NCBI RefSeq assembly: GCF_029227915.1
Contig: NC_079883.1
Location: 23,562,001-23,626,000 of the forward strand
Direction: 5' to 3'
From: Hydractinia symbiolongicarpus
Taxonomy: Eukaryota > Cnidaria > Hydrozoa > Anthoathecata > Hydractiniidae
DNA: 64,000 nucleotides
Shown: positions 44,880 to 56,483 of the stretch, piece by piece
Numbering within the stretch: the first letter of the stretch is position 1
How the letters are laid out: each line of letters opens with the position of its first letter
The notes under the pieces: model-generated
Databases searched by the model: none
What the model saw: only the letters and a program-made list of their open reading frames with translations
What the model was told of the DNA's origin: nothing
Translations under genes and position numbers: made by a program

Positions 44880-45125
44880 CTGCGACGCTCATTCTGTAGA
44901 AGTCACTTTCTGATGAGACAGTAAAGTTGTGATAAGTGTTACCCGTGCCGGTGTCGCCAGTTGCGCAATACGCGACAAGTAAAACAGGAGGATTCGTTAA
45001 TTTTTGCAGCATTTCCAGACCAATCCAGTAGTCCATAGTTCCAGGATTACCAAAACCATTTTTGTACTCCTCCCACGTTCTGTTATAAATTGAGTTGTAT
45101 TTATTCAACAAAATGTAAACAGAAC
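44880..45125 (-). CDS. Gene A, exon: fibrinogen-related domain N-terminal half
   Basis: 246-nt exon from a CCTTTTAG acceptor to a GTAAAA donor, phase 1 in and out. Encodes TWEEYKNGFGNPGTMDYWIG, LEMLQKLTN and TYHNFTVSSESDFYRMSVAG: the W.EY..GFGN...YW.GLE...LT core of FReDs. Joins in frame to the last exon at 43680. The short N-terminal FReD part with its first Cys is not found between here and 46214, so one exon is probably still missing. Confidence 0.85.
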
Positions 45126-45539
45126 CTAAAAGGTAACGCATTATATTTATACCTTATTTATAATTTAAGGTGGTGAACAACCAAATAACCTATATCACAG
45201 AGGATTGTCTTTTCTAAAGTTAATTAATGAGGATATCATAGTAGGCGACAGTACGACAAAATTAAGTCTAATATTTAGTTGATTGGTTGCCATGGTTACC
45301 AGTTGCTAGGTAAAATAGATTAATAGACATTTTGCTGCTCGACGCTAAACCAAATAACTGAATAGCATGCGCTATTTGAAGTGAATTTTTGGCCGCGTAT
45401 GTTTCTCAAGGGTCACGTGTAGGATTGAATGAAGGCTGACTTGTGGCTCAGACAAAATGCTAAAACAGGACGAAACTGGACAAGATAACTGAAAGACAAA
45501 ACTTGGATTTGAAAATCGGTTTCAGTTAAGCCCTAGGTA

Positions 45540-46040
45540 ATATTAATGTCTCCACAGAAGAAATTGTAAAGCATGTGTGCTTCGGTCTTGAGAATTCTTG
45601 TTTCGCGTTGATTCCGAACTTGAACGGCAAAAAACGTGTTTAAAGATTATGTTATGGACATTCTAGACTTGTGGATCGACAAAAGGTGTACGACAGCACT
45701 ATCTCGACCCAAAATACCTAAAGCCTATTCTTAAGTCTAATTGATGACGAGTAAAATCTGATGAGTTCAATTCGGAGGGTGGATCGTTAAGACATCCTTC
45801 TGACTGCGTGTGGAACAACACATTTAATATTCAGAACTGTCACATAAATTCTTAGGAGGCCCTAAAGTATCATCCAGCTTTTGCAAAGCTTTAAACATCG
45901 ACGGACGGGCAAGAAAGCTGTCTGAAAATGCGAAAATAGTTGCTGTGGGCGTTGCTATGCACTTACATTTGCAGTTGGTTGGAGAAAGTGCCAGATTGCG
46001 TAATAAGAACCGAAATTTGTCACAAGAATTATAGGTTTCA
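45540..46040 (+). other. Coding-like fragment of unknown origin, in an intron of gene A
   Basis: On the plus strand, short frames such as EEIVKHVCFGLENSCFALIP (near 45.57 kb) and SSFCKALNIDGRARKLSENA (near 45.88 kb) look protein-like but are separated by stops and frameshifts. It may be a decayed transposon piece; not identified. Confidence 0.25.
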
Positions 46041-46213
46041 AGGGTTTAAATGTGAAACACAACTTGTTCTGGACAAAAATAATTTACTTTTTAAATATAT
46101 ACAGCCCTTAGATGTTTATTTCTTCTTTTGCTATATCGAACAGTCAGATTTACACTTAAGAAGATATATTCGATTACAAGCGTATTCCACACCATAGTTG
46201 AACACGCTCCTAC

Positions 46214-46412
46214 CTGTTTCGCGACAAAAGCCGCAGTACGGAAATTCCCAAGCAACATTAGTAGTGTTGTAATTATAATTTGCAGAACAAAATTGCGCCT
46301 GATGAAGTTGAACGTGTTGCTTTTGCTTGCATGTATACGATGTGAAGTCGTCATTAGGCACACAAATTTTTAAAGGGTCTTTACAGATACTATAATTTGT
46401 TGTGCAGTTGCT
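46214..46412 (-). CDS. Gene A, exon 2: Cys-rich EGF-like segment
   Basis: 199-nt exon from TTTTCTAG to GTAGGA, phase 0 in, phase 1 out, the same phases as exon 2 of gene B. Encodes SNCTTNYSICKDPLKICVPN, DDFTSYTCK and later PYCGFCRETG: eight-odd residues spaced Cys pattern of an EGF-like module with an unusually long insert before the final Cys pair. Confidence 0.75.
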
Positions 46413-46488
46413 CTAGAAAAAAAGCTATTGTTAAATAAAGATAAGAAAAAAGAAAAGAATAGTACAAGATGCGAAGATTAAACTTACA

Positions 46489-46847
46489 ACAAATTCGTAA
46501 TGCGATGCAGTTTCATTCCAAATAAATTTGCAATTCGTTTCAAACATGGTTGTATCCAACAGATCACACTGATATTGAGAAGCAGATTCTTGTTTTAAAT
46601 TTAAACTTTTACAAGCAGGAGTTTTCAAACAAACGCTTCCACATTTCTCTTTACTGGTAGTGGAATATGCTGCAATTGGAGCTACGTCCAAAACACGATT
46701 GGGATATCTTTTCATGTTCAACCAGCTAACCGTCAAACCTGTCTTGATTATTTTCATTCTCCCCATATTGGATGCGACAACTGCATGTGCAAACATTAAG
46801 TTTAAAATAACTTTAAGTTTTAACATTTTATTTAGTTTAACTATCAC
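46489..46847 (-). CDS. Gene A, exon 1: signal peptide and PAN/apple domain
   Basis: Two in-frame ATGs (46847, 46826). The second gives a typical signal peptide, MLKLKVILNLMFAHAVVAS. The mature part has the PAN pattern EKCGSVCLKTPACKSLNLKQ, QYQCDLLDTTMF and ASHYEFV, then a GTAAGT donor at 46488 in phase 0. PAN domains bind protein or carbohydrate; the product is secreted. The gene reads right to left through exons at 46412, 45125 and 43680. Extension past the donor (VSLIFASC...) is intron read-through. Confidence 0.8.
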
Positions 46848-46849
46848 CT

Positions 46850-47925
46850 TTTTACAAGCTACTTGTTCTTAGAACAAGTGAACCTAAATGTTTTTTTATT
46901 TCTTTCGTACCTGTAAAACTTCTCTTCAAAAAATGAATTATTTAATGTTTTAAAAATTAGATAGAAGAATAAGTACTAATCAAATGCAAATGAGAAATAA
47001 CCAAGCAACTAAAAAACAAACATTCTTTAACTTGATATTCATTTTACGTATAATATGTGAAGATAGATTTTAACAGTCAATATAATTCTTATATTATAAC
47101 TTAAGGAATTGAAAATATGTTAGAGAATCGACTAAGGAAGTGTTTTTCCATCTTAACTAAAGATTGTCTCCGTGGCTGTTTTGTCTTTTGCATTAAAATA
47201 AATTTAATTTACAGGAAAGGAATTTTTATTTCATGCGATATTTAATTATATTAAATTATATTTTAAATTATATTTAAAAGTTTTTTAGAAACAACGAATA
47301 CGTTTTTAATGGTTAATTTGTTTACCAGAAAATTAACTAACTTCAGCATTTAACCAAAAAAACTGCTCTTATAGAAACGAATAAAAAATACATGTAAGTC
47401 AGTGGTACGTCCATGTTTTGTTGAAATTTTGGTTTAGCGGTTGAATTATTTCATCAAATGCGCCTATATAATCGCAGTCTATCTTTTCAAGTCCCTTCCA
47501 TTTAGTAGGAGTTTGCCCACATTTTTTATATTACTATTATTATTTCTTTTTTGTCTCCTGCTTTGATGTTGTGCTGTTCAGGCTTTTACGCTAATCTTAA
47601 ACTTTAGTTAGAGTTACCTCTCTGCAACATGTAAATTTTATTAGCATGTAATTTTGCCTCAAAAGTCTTGCTTCGTAAAAAACGTCACAAAGATTTTTAA
47701 TCTGTGGTCAAAATTGATTATTTTCGTTAAAATATTTTTTCAGCCTTTTTTTAAATCCTAAAATTGGGAAGGTCATGAAGTATAGTAAAAAAGAGATTTG
47801 CTAATAAAACTCATTTAAAAAATGAACTTTCACTTTCATATTACCCGTTCAAAATCCTCACTTTTAATACTCGAATATTTGTGCATTTTTTAATTCTATT
47901 GTTTCATATACTTATAACAGCTAAC
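46850..47925. other. Upstream region of gene A
   Basis: Noncoding, AT-rich; no clear promoter elements could be assigned. Confidence 0.4.
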
Positions 47926-47965
47926 GTAAAAATAAAGAGTGCCTCGAAGCACTCTTTATTTTTAC
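47926..47965. repeat. Perfect 17-bp hairpin, 6-nt loop
   Basis: GTAAAAATAAAGAGTGC and its exact inverse flank CTCGAA. Confidence 0.75.
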
Positions 47966-48159
47966 CTAGTTAACTAAGCTTTCTTTTTCGAGTTGATAAA
48001 ATGATTTTCTCTCAAACAAAAGCTTAGACGCGAAAAATCCCGAGTTTAAATATAACAATGTGACTAATCGTTTCGGAGGCCATTATAATTTAATCTGTGA
48101 GTTGTTTACCAAGCTTGGCCACATCTTACTATGGTAAAAACTTTAATAGTTTACTAATG

Positions 48160-48380
48160 TTTGTTAGGGTGAGTGAAACCACTCGCTGGAATATTCGGAT
48201 GAAAAGGGCTTTCCCCGACATGGACCACGTGAGCAAAGAACAATAGAATTAGCCAATAAAAAAGCTCGGCCAGATTTTGGCCGCAGAAAAATCGTTTTGC
48301 GACCCAGCGTAATTTTTCCCACCTTAACTACTCTGATTTCCCGGTGGTAAGAAATATTACGCTGGGCCTCCTGGCTATCT
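48160..48380 (-). repeat. Dispersed repeat copy 2
   Basis: Inverted relative of 22691-22890; ends in GGCCTCCTGGCTATC on the plus strand and begins TTAGGGTGAGTG. Confidence 0.6.
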
Positions 48381-48399
48381 TTATTTTTGCTTTATTTAA

Positions 48400-48540
48400 A
48401 GCATGTTTAAAGCAAGTAAACATAATTTGAAAGGCATTTTAATGAAGCAAAAATGCGTTCACATTATTAAGCACGCTTTAAATCGTGCTTTAAATTTATA
48501 GCATGCTTTAAAAATTCTAGTGTGAACCCCCATAGATATG
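48400..48540. repeat. GC-TTTAAA repeat patch
   Basis: Clustered GCATGCTTTAAA / TTTAAAGCATG motifs in both orientations, followed by TGTGAACCCCCATAG; probably an end of another MITE. A similar GCTTTAAAGACG patch lies near 61.73 kb. Confidence 0.4.
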
Positions 48541-48559
48541 TTAATATTTTCTGCAATGT

Positions 48560-49160
48560 TTAAGTGGGCGTCGGGTGCTTCGTGGGTAAGTCTTGCACGG
48601 TTGTGATAGTGCTACGGTTCCTTCTTGTTCTTGTGACAGTGACGGTGGTGGTAAGCTCTGAGAGTCTTTCAACTTCAGGGTTTAGGCGGATCATTTCTTG
48701 AGTTCCTACGTCATCCTCCTCCTCAGTGTCTATTTTTAAGTGTTTCTCTAGTGCTGTCTTTGATAGTTTTTTAAAATGGGTTACATTGCGTATAATGGTG
48801 ATCGGTATTCATGTTTTGTGCACTTATCATTGTACCTTTTATGTCTGTTACACAATAGGGGTTTGGATTAAATGGTGGTGTGAGTTTGTTTACTTTATTT
48901 TGTTTTACAAGTACTTTGTTTCCGATTTCTAAGGTTGGATCTTTAGCATGCTGGTCATGGCGTATCTGTTATTTATTCTGCGAATTCTCGTCGTTGTATT
49001 TTAGTTTAAGATCTATGGAATCGTTAATGTGCTTTGTGTAGTCAGGAATAGTGTATCTGACTTTTCTGCGGTACATTAGATCTGATGGTGCTACGTTGGT
49101 GGATGTGTGTGGTGTGATGCGATAGGCCATCAAGAATTTTTGAACTTCGTCAAAAAAAAA
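48560..49160 (-). pseudogene. Ty3/gypsy pol C-terminus (integrase tail)
   Basis: Frame from about 49150: EVQKFLMAYRITPHTSTNVA, PSDLMYRRKVRYTIPDYTKH, one TAA, then GNKVLVKQNKVNKLTPPFNP and TDIKGTMISA: the end of the RNase-H-fold integrase core followed by the GPY/chromo-like tail of metazoan Ty3/gypsy elements. After one frameshift the frame continues (VTHFKKLSKTALEKHLKIDT) to a stop at 48560. Truncated at a poly-G tract at 49200. Only one stop and one indel, so fairly recent. Confidence 0.75.
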
Positions 49161-49197
49161 TTTATTTCCGATGTGTGCGGTGCAAATAACTTATGTG

Positions 49198-49221
49198 ATG
49201 GGGGGAGGGGGGGGGGGGGGG
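49198..49221 (+). repeat. Poly-G tract
   Basis: About 22 G with one or two A, located exactly between the truncated gypsy fragment and the copied PAN-exon fragment. Confidence 0.9.
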
Positions 49222-49269
49222 TCATTCCAAATAAATTTGCAATTCGTTTCAAACATGGTTGTATCCAAC
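49222..49269 (-). pseudogene. 48-bp copy of the gene A PAN exon
   Basis: 49222-49269 is identical to 46513-46560 inside exon 1 of gene A. Both flanks differ completely, so this is a small transplanted exon piece, not a tandem gene. Confidence 0.9.
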
Positions 49270-49334
49270 TTCAAGGTTTACCATTTTGTTCGTTTTTATT
49301 GACAACTCCTTTCTGTGAGAGTAAGTGCAGTTGA

Positions 49335-50060
49335 AGTATTTTTAACCTTTTTAGTTACATGTAATACTAATACTAATTGAATGAACAGCCCAGATTTAAT
49401 TTATTCAAAAGAAGGAATGAGTGTTATCAAATTTTAACCCAACAACCTTAAAACAGATATTCTTATAATCTGGTTTTCGTTTAAATCAAGTTGGTCAGTG
49501 GACCATTTCAATAATAAATATGCTTTTAATTCAAAACAATAGTAGCTATAAGTAATAAGGTAAATTTAAAACTCGCACAAAAAAATTTAATAAAGTATAC
49601 TCTCGTTAAATAGCACCGTGGATAAGTAGGACGCCCGCTTAATGGTACATTTTTCTCCGTTTTTTGGAGCAAAAACTTTGCTAAGTGGGATAGATATTCC
49701 ATGGAATGATTTTATATTTTTCTGGAACTGAAGACATTGCAATTACTTGAAAGAAAAGTATTGTAAACAAAAAAAACATTTTTCGAGTTCTTTGCGCAAT
49801 CGTGTAGCAGCTGGAACGAAAAAGGAAAATGACTTATACACCAATTACAGAAAAGATACCACTTTTTTAAAATACATTTCTATTCGTGGAGACCCATAAA
49901 AAATGATTGTAATACAAATTCTTCTTCGCAGTTAGTTAAGATTAATGTATCATATGATCCATGCTATCTTCCACTCGTTTGTGAGATAGAAAAAGAGAAA
50001 GAAAAAATTTGTGTGCGTTGCAAACACGTTTTGAAAACATTCTAATGGCATTCGAATCTT
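49335..50060. other. Noncoding stretch
   Basis: Nothing recognised on either strand. Confidence 0.4.
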
Positions 50061-50069
50061 TATTTTGAA

Positions 50070-50398
50070 TGGACGAATTCATTTTAGAGCGGTAAGGAAA
50101 TAAAAGCATACAGTCAACTCCCCGGATTTTTAAGTAAAGGAAAGGATGTAACGGATGAAGTGGCCGAGCCTTGGAAAGAAGCCACGCTCATGACGATTCT
50201 AAACAATATGCGGAGGTCGACATTTACAACGCTGATCAGTTTGGGTTGTTCTTCAAGTTTTGTGAAACAAAACGCTTTGTTTAAAAGATGTTCCGTGGAT
50301 AAGCGCAGCAAAATCAAAATATCTTGCCAATCTGCCGCTAACATGAAAGGAGGAAAACTTCCAATGTTCGTTATCGAGAAATCGCAGAAGCTAAGTTA
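50070..50398 (+). pseudogene. pogo/Tigger-type transposase fragment
   Basis: Frame 1: DVTDEVAEPWKEATLMTIL; after a frameshift, VDIYNADQFGLFFKFC, which carries the first catalytic Asp (Y-N-A-D) of the Tc/pogo DDE core; frameshift back to ANMKGGKLPMFVIEKSQK, matching the following G.KLP.FVIGKSKNP-type strand. The remainder of the core and the N-terminal CENP-B-type DNA-binding part are absent. Confidence 0.75.
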
Positions 50399-51074
50399 AA
50401 TTGCGCGCAAACCTTATTTTAATTTCAAGATTAAAAAATCTATCTACTCTAAAATAAAGTTTGTAATGGGCTGACTTGGACTTAAAATAATAACAATTTT
50501 CTAACTATATTATGACCAACATGGTGTGTTCCATAGAATTTAAATTCTATGATCGTATGTTCTTCTAAATTAACTTGATTAGTATTAGATAATTTAAAGG
50601 CAACATCTGGATTCATTGGTTCTTTAACTATTTTTTTAACAGGCATTAAATTTGTTGCTTGTTTATCCAATATACCCTTTATTTCCGTTATAGGTCTTGT
50701 TTTCTAATTTTGTATCAAACTTCTTCGCTGCCAGTCACTTGTGGTGAAAGGAAATGTAGATCGTGCATTTGTTACAGAATTTTTTCAAACCTTAGTTTTG
50801 TCCAAAAAAGGTTTTTCTTCAGCCTGTGCATTATTTTGCCTCTTGATTTGCGAAGGAGTTCTAGCGAATATAAACAACACGCTTCGAGTTAAAACTCGAC
50901 GACGGATAGAATTCTAATTTGGTACAAGACAGGGTGTCTACTAACACGAGACTAAGCCTGTCATATATATAATTTAGAATGATTTCGTGCCGACAAAAAA
51001 AAGTGAAATTGTATCGGTCCGATACTAAAACGATATCGTGGGAACAAATGTTTCACTTGATGAATCTAACTAAT

Positions 51075-51121
51075 CAACCTTCAAATTCTCAAAGCCGAAT
51101 GCTTTGAGAATTTGAAGGTTG
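51075..51121. repeat. Perfect 21-bp hairpin, 5-nt loop
   Basis: CAACCTTCAAATTCTCAAAGC and its exact inverse flank CGAAT. Longest perfect hairpin noticed in the window. Confidence 0.8.
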
Positions 51122-51129
51122 GGCACCGC

Positions 51130-52330
51130 AGTTCATTAAAAAAGAAGATTTTGCAAACATTCTCGTCCCCAAAATTTGTTGCCTGGTGTTGAAGGCGCAT
51201 CGGCTAACATGATGGCTAACAAAACCCTGGTATTAGCTACTTATTATAATCAGTATATTGGTTGCTATGGACAATTTATGATTTGTCTCACTATTACAAT
51301 TTCTGTGGAATTTTTATTTGTAATTTTATTTCTGTGTCTAATAGTACAGAATAAACAATAAATTTTGTGCTGTGTTGAAAGTTTTAGAGACAAATGGTTT
51401 TTTAAGTAAAAAAATAAATAAATAAAAAGTTTTATTTAGTAATGGCTCTTTACACCTAGATGTATATATAGCCACAAATTGCCAAAACTCAAAATGGAGT
51501 TTTTAATCCCATTTAAAATGTCAATAATAAAAACACATCTGTCCAAAAACATTAACTTCTCGTCTCATTATTTGTTTTGGGAATTCTTTAAACATTTGTA
51601 ATAGTCAGAGATCCTCTTAAGTTTTTCCCTTTTTTGTCAAAATCCGCCAATTTTTTTAGCGAATTCTTGCATATATTATGACGTGTGATTTTGACGCGGC
51701 ACACAAAATAAAAGTCAACTTTTGTCTTTGTGTCACGTGAGCATAATTAACAAATCAAAATTCTAGTTTTGCAAGCGCAGAAGTATTTTGGTACCATTTA
51801 AAATAAAAATATAACGAAAAATATCATGGCAAGCCAACCAGTTTTAAATGTTTTGTATTTATTTGAGTTGGTGAAAGCTGCTTCTCAACAGAAGCTACAA
51901 TAAAGATTGTCAACATCTTTCTGGCGCAAGAAACTTCACCAACAAGAGTATGTTGTCAATCACTACTTAGCGTCGTTTTTCCAATTAGAATACACTAAAT
52001 ATAAGGAAAGGATTACTAACAAAGCTGAAAATGCGGAACGTTATCAGTTATCCGCTGATTTAACTACCGAAAAGTTATTGGCTTATCTCGTTGGAGAAGT
52101 TAGAAAAAAATCCATTCATCTGGCATACTTCTACAAAAAAACCCAAAAATGAAAGCATTAGGAGAATATCGACCGTTTTAAAATAACCTGGTAAGTTTTT
52201 AAAATTGCATAGCTACTTACCTACGCAATGTGTATCTAAACAACGTGCAGGACTTTTTGCACAATTTAAACTATTATTCTTATACACTTTGTGGCTACCT
52301 AGGTTTTTTGTAACAGTATGTCCATGTGCG
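51130..52330. other. No recognised gene
   Basis: An 81-codon open frame at 51907-52152 (LHQQEYVVNHYLASFFQLEY, then a Lys/Glu-rich end) has helical character but no family match. Confidence 0.35.
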
Positions 52331-52339
52331 TTTTATACT

Positions 52340-52960
52340 TTATTCGGAGAAACTTTCGCGAGCCCAAAAACTCGCGAAATTTTTTAGATAAATTTTTGGG
52401 GAATCTACAAATTGAAAAATTTTCGCGAGATAAACTTTGGTGAAATCTGAAATTGGAAAGTTTTGGCGAGATAAACTTTCGCGATTCGTGATTTTTTATG
52501 TTCTTATAAAAAAAGTGGCCTATATTTCTTATGATAAAAAGTGTTTTTTAAAGATGTAATTTTCTTTCTAATGGTATGTAAAAACTTCCATTTACAACTT
52601 AAGTTCATCGTCAAAATAACAAAACAGATCAAACACATTTCTAGGCTCGTCTTCTTCTGGCGTCCACGCATCGTCTCCATCATCTTCTTCGCCAGTAACT
52701 TGGTTATAAGTAACTCGGTTATATACATACATTTGAAACATCATCGTTTTTGTTTATTTCTAAGTTTATTCCAATCTCTTTCCCAGCGTTAGTTGTGCCA
52801 AGTAAGGGCGAGTCGCGAAGTAACTTTTAAAACCAGCAATTTTTTTTAAATTTTAGTGGATAAACTTTCGCGAATCGACAATTTAAAAAGTTTGTACTGA
52901 ATAAACTTTCGCGAATGGCCATTTTAAAAAGTTTTGCGAGACAAAGTTTCGCAAAAAAGT
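52340..52960. repeat. TTTCGCGA-rich interspersed repeat
   Basis: Multiple copies of (A)AACTTTCGCGA(G/A) and its inverse, e.g. around 52350, 52430, 52470, 52865 and 52905. Small palindromic core TCGCGA. A related GAATTTT...TTTTCGCGAAA patch is near 60.42 kb. Confidence 0.65.
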
Positions 52961-52964
52961 TTAA

Positions 52965-54040
52965 AAAACGAATAAAGTATTGGAACTGTACAAATTTGTC
53001 AACCGATTACGAGAAAATTACAGAAGCTGCACAGTCTATATCTTGTTTTGAAAAACATTCAGCATTTTTGCATGATGTCGTGTCTGGAAAGCCAGCAGAA
53101 GCTGACATTGCCCGTAACATCGCCCATTACATCGCCTATTTTACTATTCTTAGATGACCAAGTTGACAGTGATATAATATTATTCATTATCAAGGATGTA
53201 GAAAAAAGAAATATTCCACAACCTGCTAGTGTTAAGCCGGCAAGAAGCATAAAATCTCCAGGATCTGGAAGTAGAAGAAGATCAAAAGATTTTGATAATT
53301 TTTTTGCTTTGACATATTATTAAAAAGAGAAGACGAGAAAAGGAAACTGACGAAGTTAATGAATATAATGACTCTGTTTTGCTATTTTGAAACAGTTTGT
53401 CAAGTCAGTTAAAAGGACGTAAATACAGTTCACTTCAGGACTTTTTCACAATAATTGAGCATAAGTATATAAATTATCTTCACATGTACGTAAATTTTTC
53501 TAATATTTGTTTTGTGTTTGGAACTGAAAAATTATCAACAAAGTATGCGTTAAAAAGAAGGTAAGGGAGTCCCGAGGTACTTCTACAAATACAAAAGATT
53601 TTCATAAAATATTCCCAATGACACATCCACTTTTTGTTAACAGTTCATGTAACACCAGATATTGAATTTTAAATGTTTACTGTTTTTGAAACCTCGAACA
53701 CCGCTTCGACCTTCTTCTTCTAGCTCAAGTCTTTTTTTATAGCATATGACGCAAAAATTTATAGTGCCGCTCGAAATAATGACTTTTATAGCCAAAACAA
53801 TTAACTTCGCAACAAAATCAACATGATATACTCACATAGCTGGCTAATAAACTAATAAACATAAATAGAAGTGTCCGTGTTTTTTTTTTCTTCAAATATA
53901 AAAGTTTTATTAGAAGCAGGTTGTGAATTTTACTGATCTACAACCTCCGTAGCAAAACGATTACGTTGGAAAGACAAGATACTAGTTATAACATGCAAAT
54001 TGACATTCAACCAAGTCTACAAATGGTGTCTACAAAACGA
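52965..54040. other. No recognised gene
   Basis: Overlapping open frames at 52915-53157 and 53048-53323 are of unknown nature; nothing else seen. Confidence 0.35.
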
Positions 54041-54086
54041 TTTTACCTTAGTAAGGGTACCTTTCGAAGACCCTACTAAGGTAAAA
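54041..54086. repeat. Near-perfect hairpin
   Basis: TTTTACCTTAGTA pairs perfectly with TACTAAGGTAAAA; pairing continues with GGGT/ACCC after a single bulged base. Confidence 0.7.
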
Positions 54087-54124
54087 TTATAATTTCGTAA
54101 TAATAAGCTTTTTACAGCCCAAAG

Positions 54125-54370
54125 ATGGAGAAAACAAGGGTAACATTGGAAGATGGGTCGAACACGGTCTGCTTGTTAAGCAAATTGTTAATTTAGACTT
54201 AACCGTAACCGTAGCCCGAGTAATGGCCGATAGATATGCGCTCTCTGTGCACTTCCAAACCACGCCTGACCATATGCTTCATGGCGGCGAAAGACTTCCC
54301 CAGAGACTGTCGGATGCTATCACTCCGCATATAACCAAGAAGGTTGATGGTAGCAAAGATATCCGATGTT
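54125..54370 (+). pseudogene. Capsid-like fragment of Polinton 3
   Basis: EKTRVTLEDGSNTVCLL, then in shifted frame KQIVNLDLTVTV and ADRYALSVHFQTTPDHMLHG followed by GERLPQRLSDAIT. These parallel EKVSVTVEGEPNELYSHTLL, FEQIVNLF and RYALFVDFRASPDHILHGSE of the Polinton 1 capsid-like gene in the same order. Confidence 0.7.
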
Positions 54371-55469
54371 AAATCTATCTACCCAGCAGCTTTTCTAATT
54401 CAAATTGTTACACTGTTCCCCATCGGCATTTACCCATTTCAGATCGAAAAAGAAATTTAGACCTAAAGTTTTTCACATCGTTTTGTCATAAAAATGACAT
54501 GACAAAAGCAAATAAGGGATCTAACCAAAAGCAGAGAAACATAGCAAGATCTACCATCAGCCGGATTATCTCTAAACTGGACGAAGGTCCGTTAAACTGT
54601 TCCACCTAAAAAGCAGGCTGTCGCAAAAGAAAGTCACACACTGGCTCTCTCGTGTCCTCAAAATGGATGCGTCATTTTTTTTATGCTTCTTGTAAAATTA
54701 GTACTTAATAACAAATTTCAAGTCAATAACTTTATTTTTTTACCGTAGTTATTGCACTTTGAATTTTCTTGAATTAGGCCGGGTAAATGTGCAGTCAATG
54801 ATAAAATATCTCCGACGGTTAACCTACTGGCTTTTTATACTTTTATGGTAACCAAAGCATAAAAAGTAATAAAACATGCCAACTAATAACAACTTGATAA
54901 AATTTAAAACGTAATGATAGATATATTGTGAAAAAAAAGACATTTTCAATATTTTGTGCAAAATTATTTTGTCTATAAAGGACATGTGCGACACTGGGTC
55001 TCTTGCATAAAGATGAAAATTAAACCTAGCCACTTGGAAACAAGTTGAGTTCCTTTCTTTTGTTCTTATCTTGATAGTTAGCTAGGTAGTCTTAGCTACT
55101 TTCCCCGTTTTATTAAACTTTCCCAGATATTGAAATATTTCCTTGTAAGCAGTATTTACTTATGATGTCTCTCTCTGATGTATACTCTTGTTGCTTGGTA
55201 ATACTTTTTATTAAATACTTCACTTTGAAAAAAACATAATACTCATACAGCTCCTCCGCCATTTGAATAGGAGAAAGCTGTTCGTAACAACTTTCTTATG
55301 TTCGTGACAGACTCGCCACCTCGCCAAAATGCTTTGTATGACACAATAATCATGTGACATATGCGCACCAATCAGGTTTCATATCAAACCAGCCTCCTCC
55401 AGGGCCATGTTCGTATCGCCGTCCCGTGGTAATAAAGGGAAAAGGTGCCCTGGGGACGAATCTCCCAGC

Positions 55470-55790
55470 TTTGAAGACTTTGAACTCTGTGAACCTTAAG
55501 GCGATACCACCTGCGAAGAGCGAAGAGTTCCTGAAGGAGACACCTTTATCAGAAGACGGCCCTATCTGGTCTTTAATTACTTTAACCGGGGCATGAACAC
55601 GGACATCAAAAAGACGGACAACTAACGCTTTCTGGAGCAAAAAGGCCTACAAACTTGATCGTATTGTAGCAGAGCCCAATAGTCGTATCTTGTACTTCTT
55701 CAAAGGAAGTCCTAAGCGTAGTTTGTTTTGGGAGAACTGATGCTGGTCCAAGAGGATGTAAAAGTCCCTCAGGATAATGTATCACAGATT
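55470..55790 (+). pseudogene. Integrase C-terminal fragment of Polinton 3
   Basis: Segments LKAIPPAKSEEFLKETPLSE, then AFWSKKAYKLDRIVAEPNSR, ILYFFKGSPKRS and ELMLVQEDVKVP align with the last 80 residues of the Polinton 1 integrase (NPLSDDG, AFYRKDTYRLDG, LLYYLWDGPDRSF, ELILIPEDV). Frameshifts separate the parts. The catalytic core is not present. The long minus-strand frame over 55350-55640 is an antisense shadow. Confidence 0.65.
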
Positions 55791-56483
55791 TGCGATAACA
55801 TTTTTTTGATTCGCCTAAAGTCACAAAAGCGTCTATTCTTCAACACTAGTTCTTCCAAGTTATGCAAGTCATCACAAGTAGGTTCGATAAGTCCAAAGTC
55901 ACATATCCCTTTACACGCACTGCTCTTTTAAATCTGTGAAAGGCATATATGTCGTTAGGATTGTTATTTCAAAAAAATCAAGCCGTCATTCCAAAGCGAG
56001 GCTCTCTCAAAGTAAGTAAAGTTCCGTTGAGTCGTTGAATAATGTGGTGAAAGTGTTGCTTGTTCTCGACTTCAAGAATATCCAGAACACGCTCGCAAAG
56101 ATGGCTATATCAGGGTCTTTTAATACAACATCTACCGTCAATTGTTTAAAGTTTAGTATACTAAGGAAGCACATCTTGTGTGTTGCCGCAGCCTAATATT
56201 CTAAACTACAAAGTTGCTTGCTTAAAATGCTTAATTACGCAGCGCCGAGTTAGCACACGGCATGTTGGCACACGGCAAATGCTGAAGTGAATGCTAAGGT
56301 AATTTGAAAGTCCAAATGTTGCTGAATCAAATTTTTTCTTCGCAATCTATAGAATCCTTCAATTGCATTAAATCTATCGTATCAATAAAATTCATATCAT
56401 TATTTTTGCGGGATGAAATTGTGGATTGACTTGGCGAATCATGAAAAAGAAAATTCACGTCTACATTTCTTTGTCGACTTGAA

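Noticed and set aside
55350-55640. 96-codon minus-strand frame in Polinton 3
   Set aside because: The plus strand matches the integrase tail; the minus frame has no continuation.
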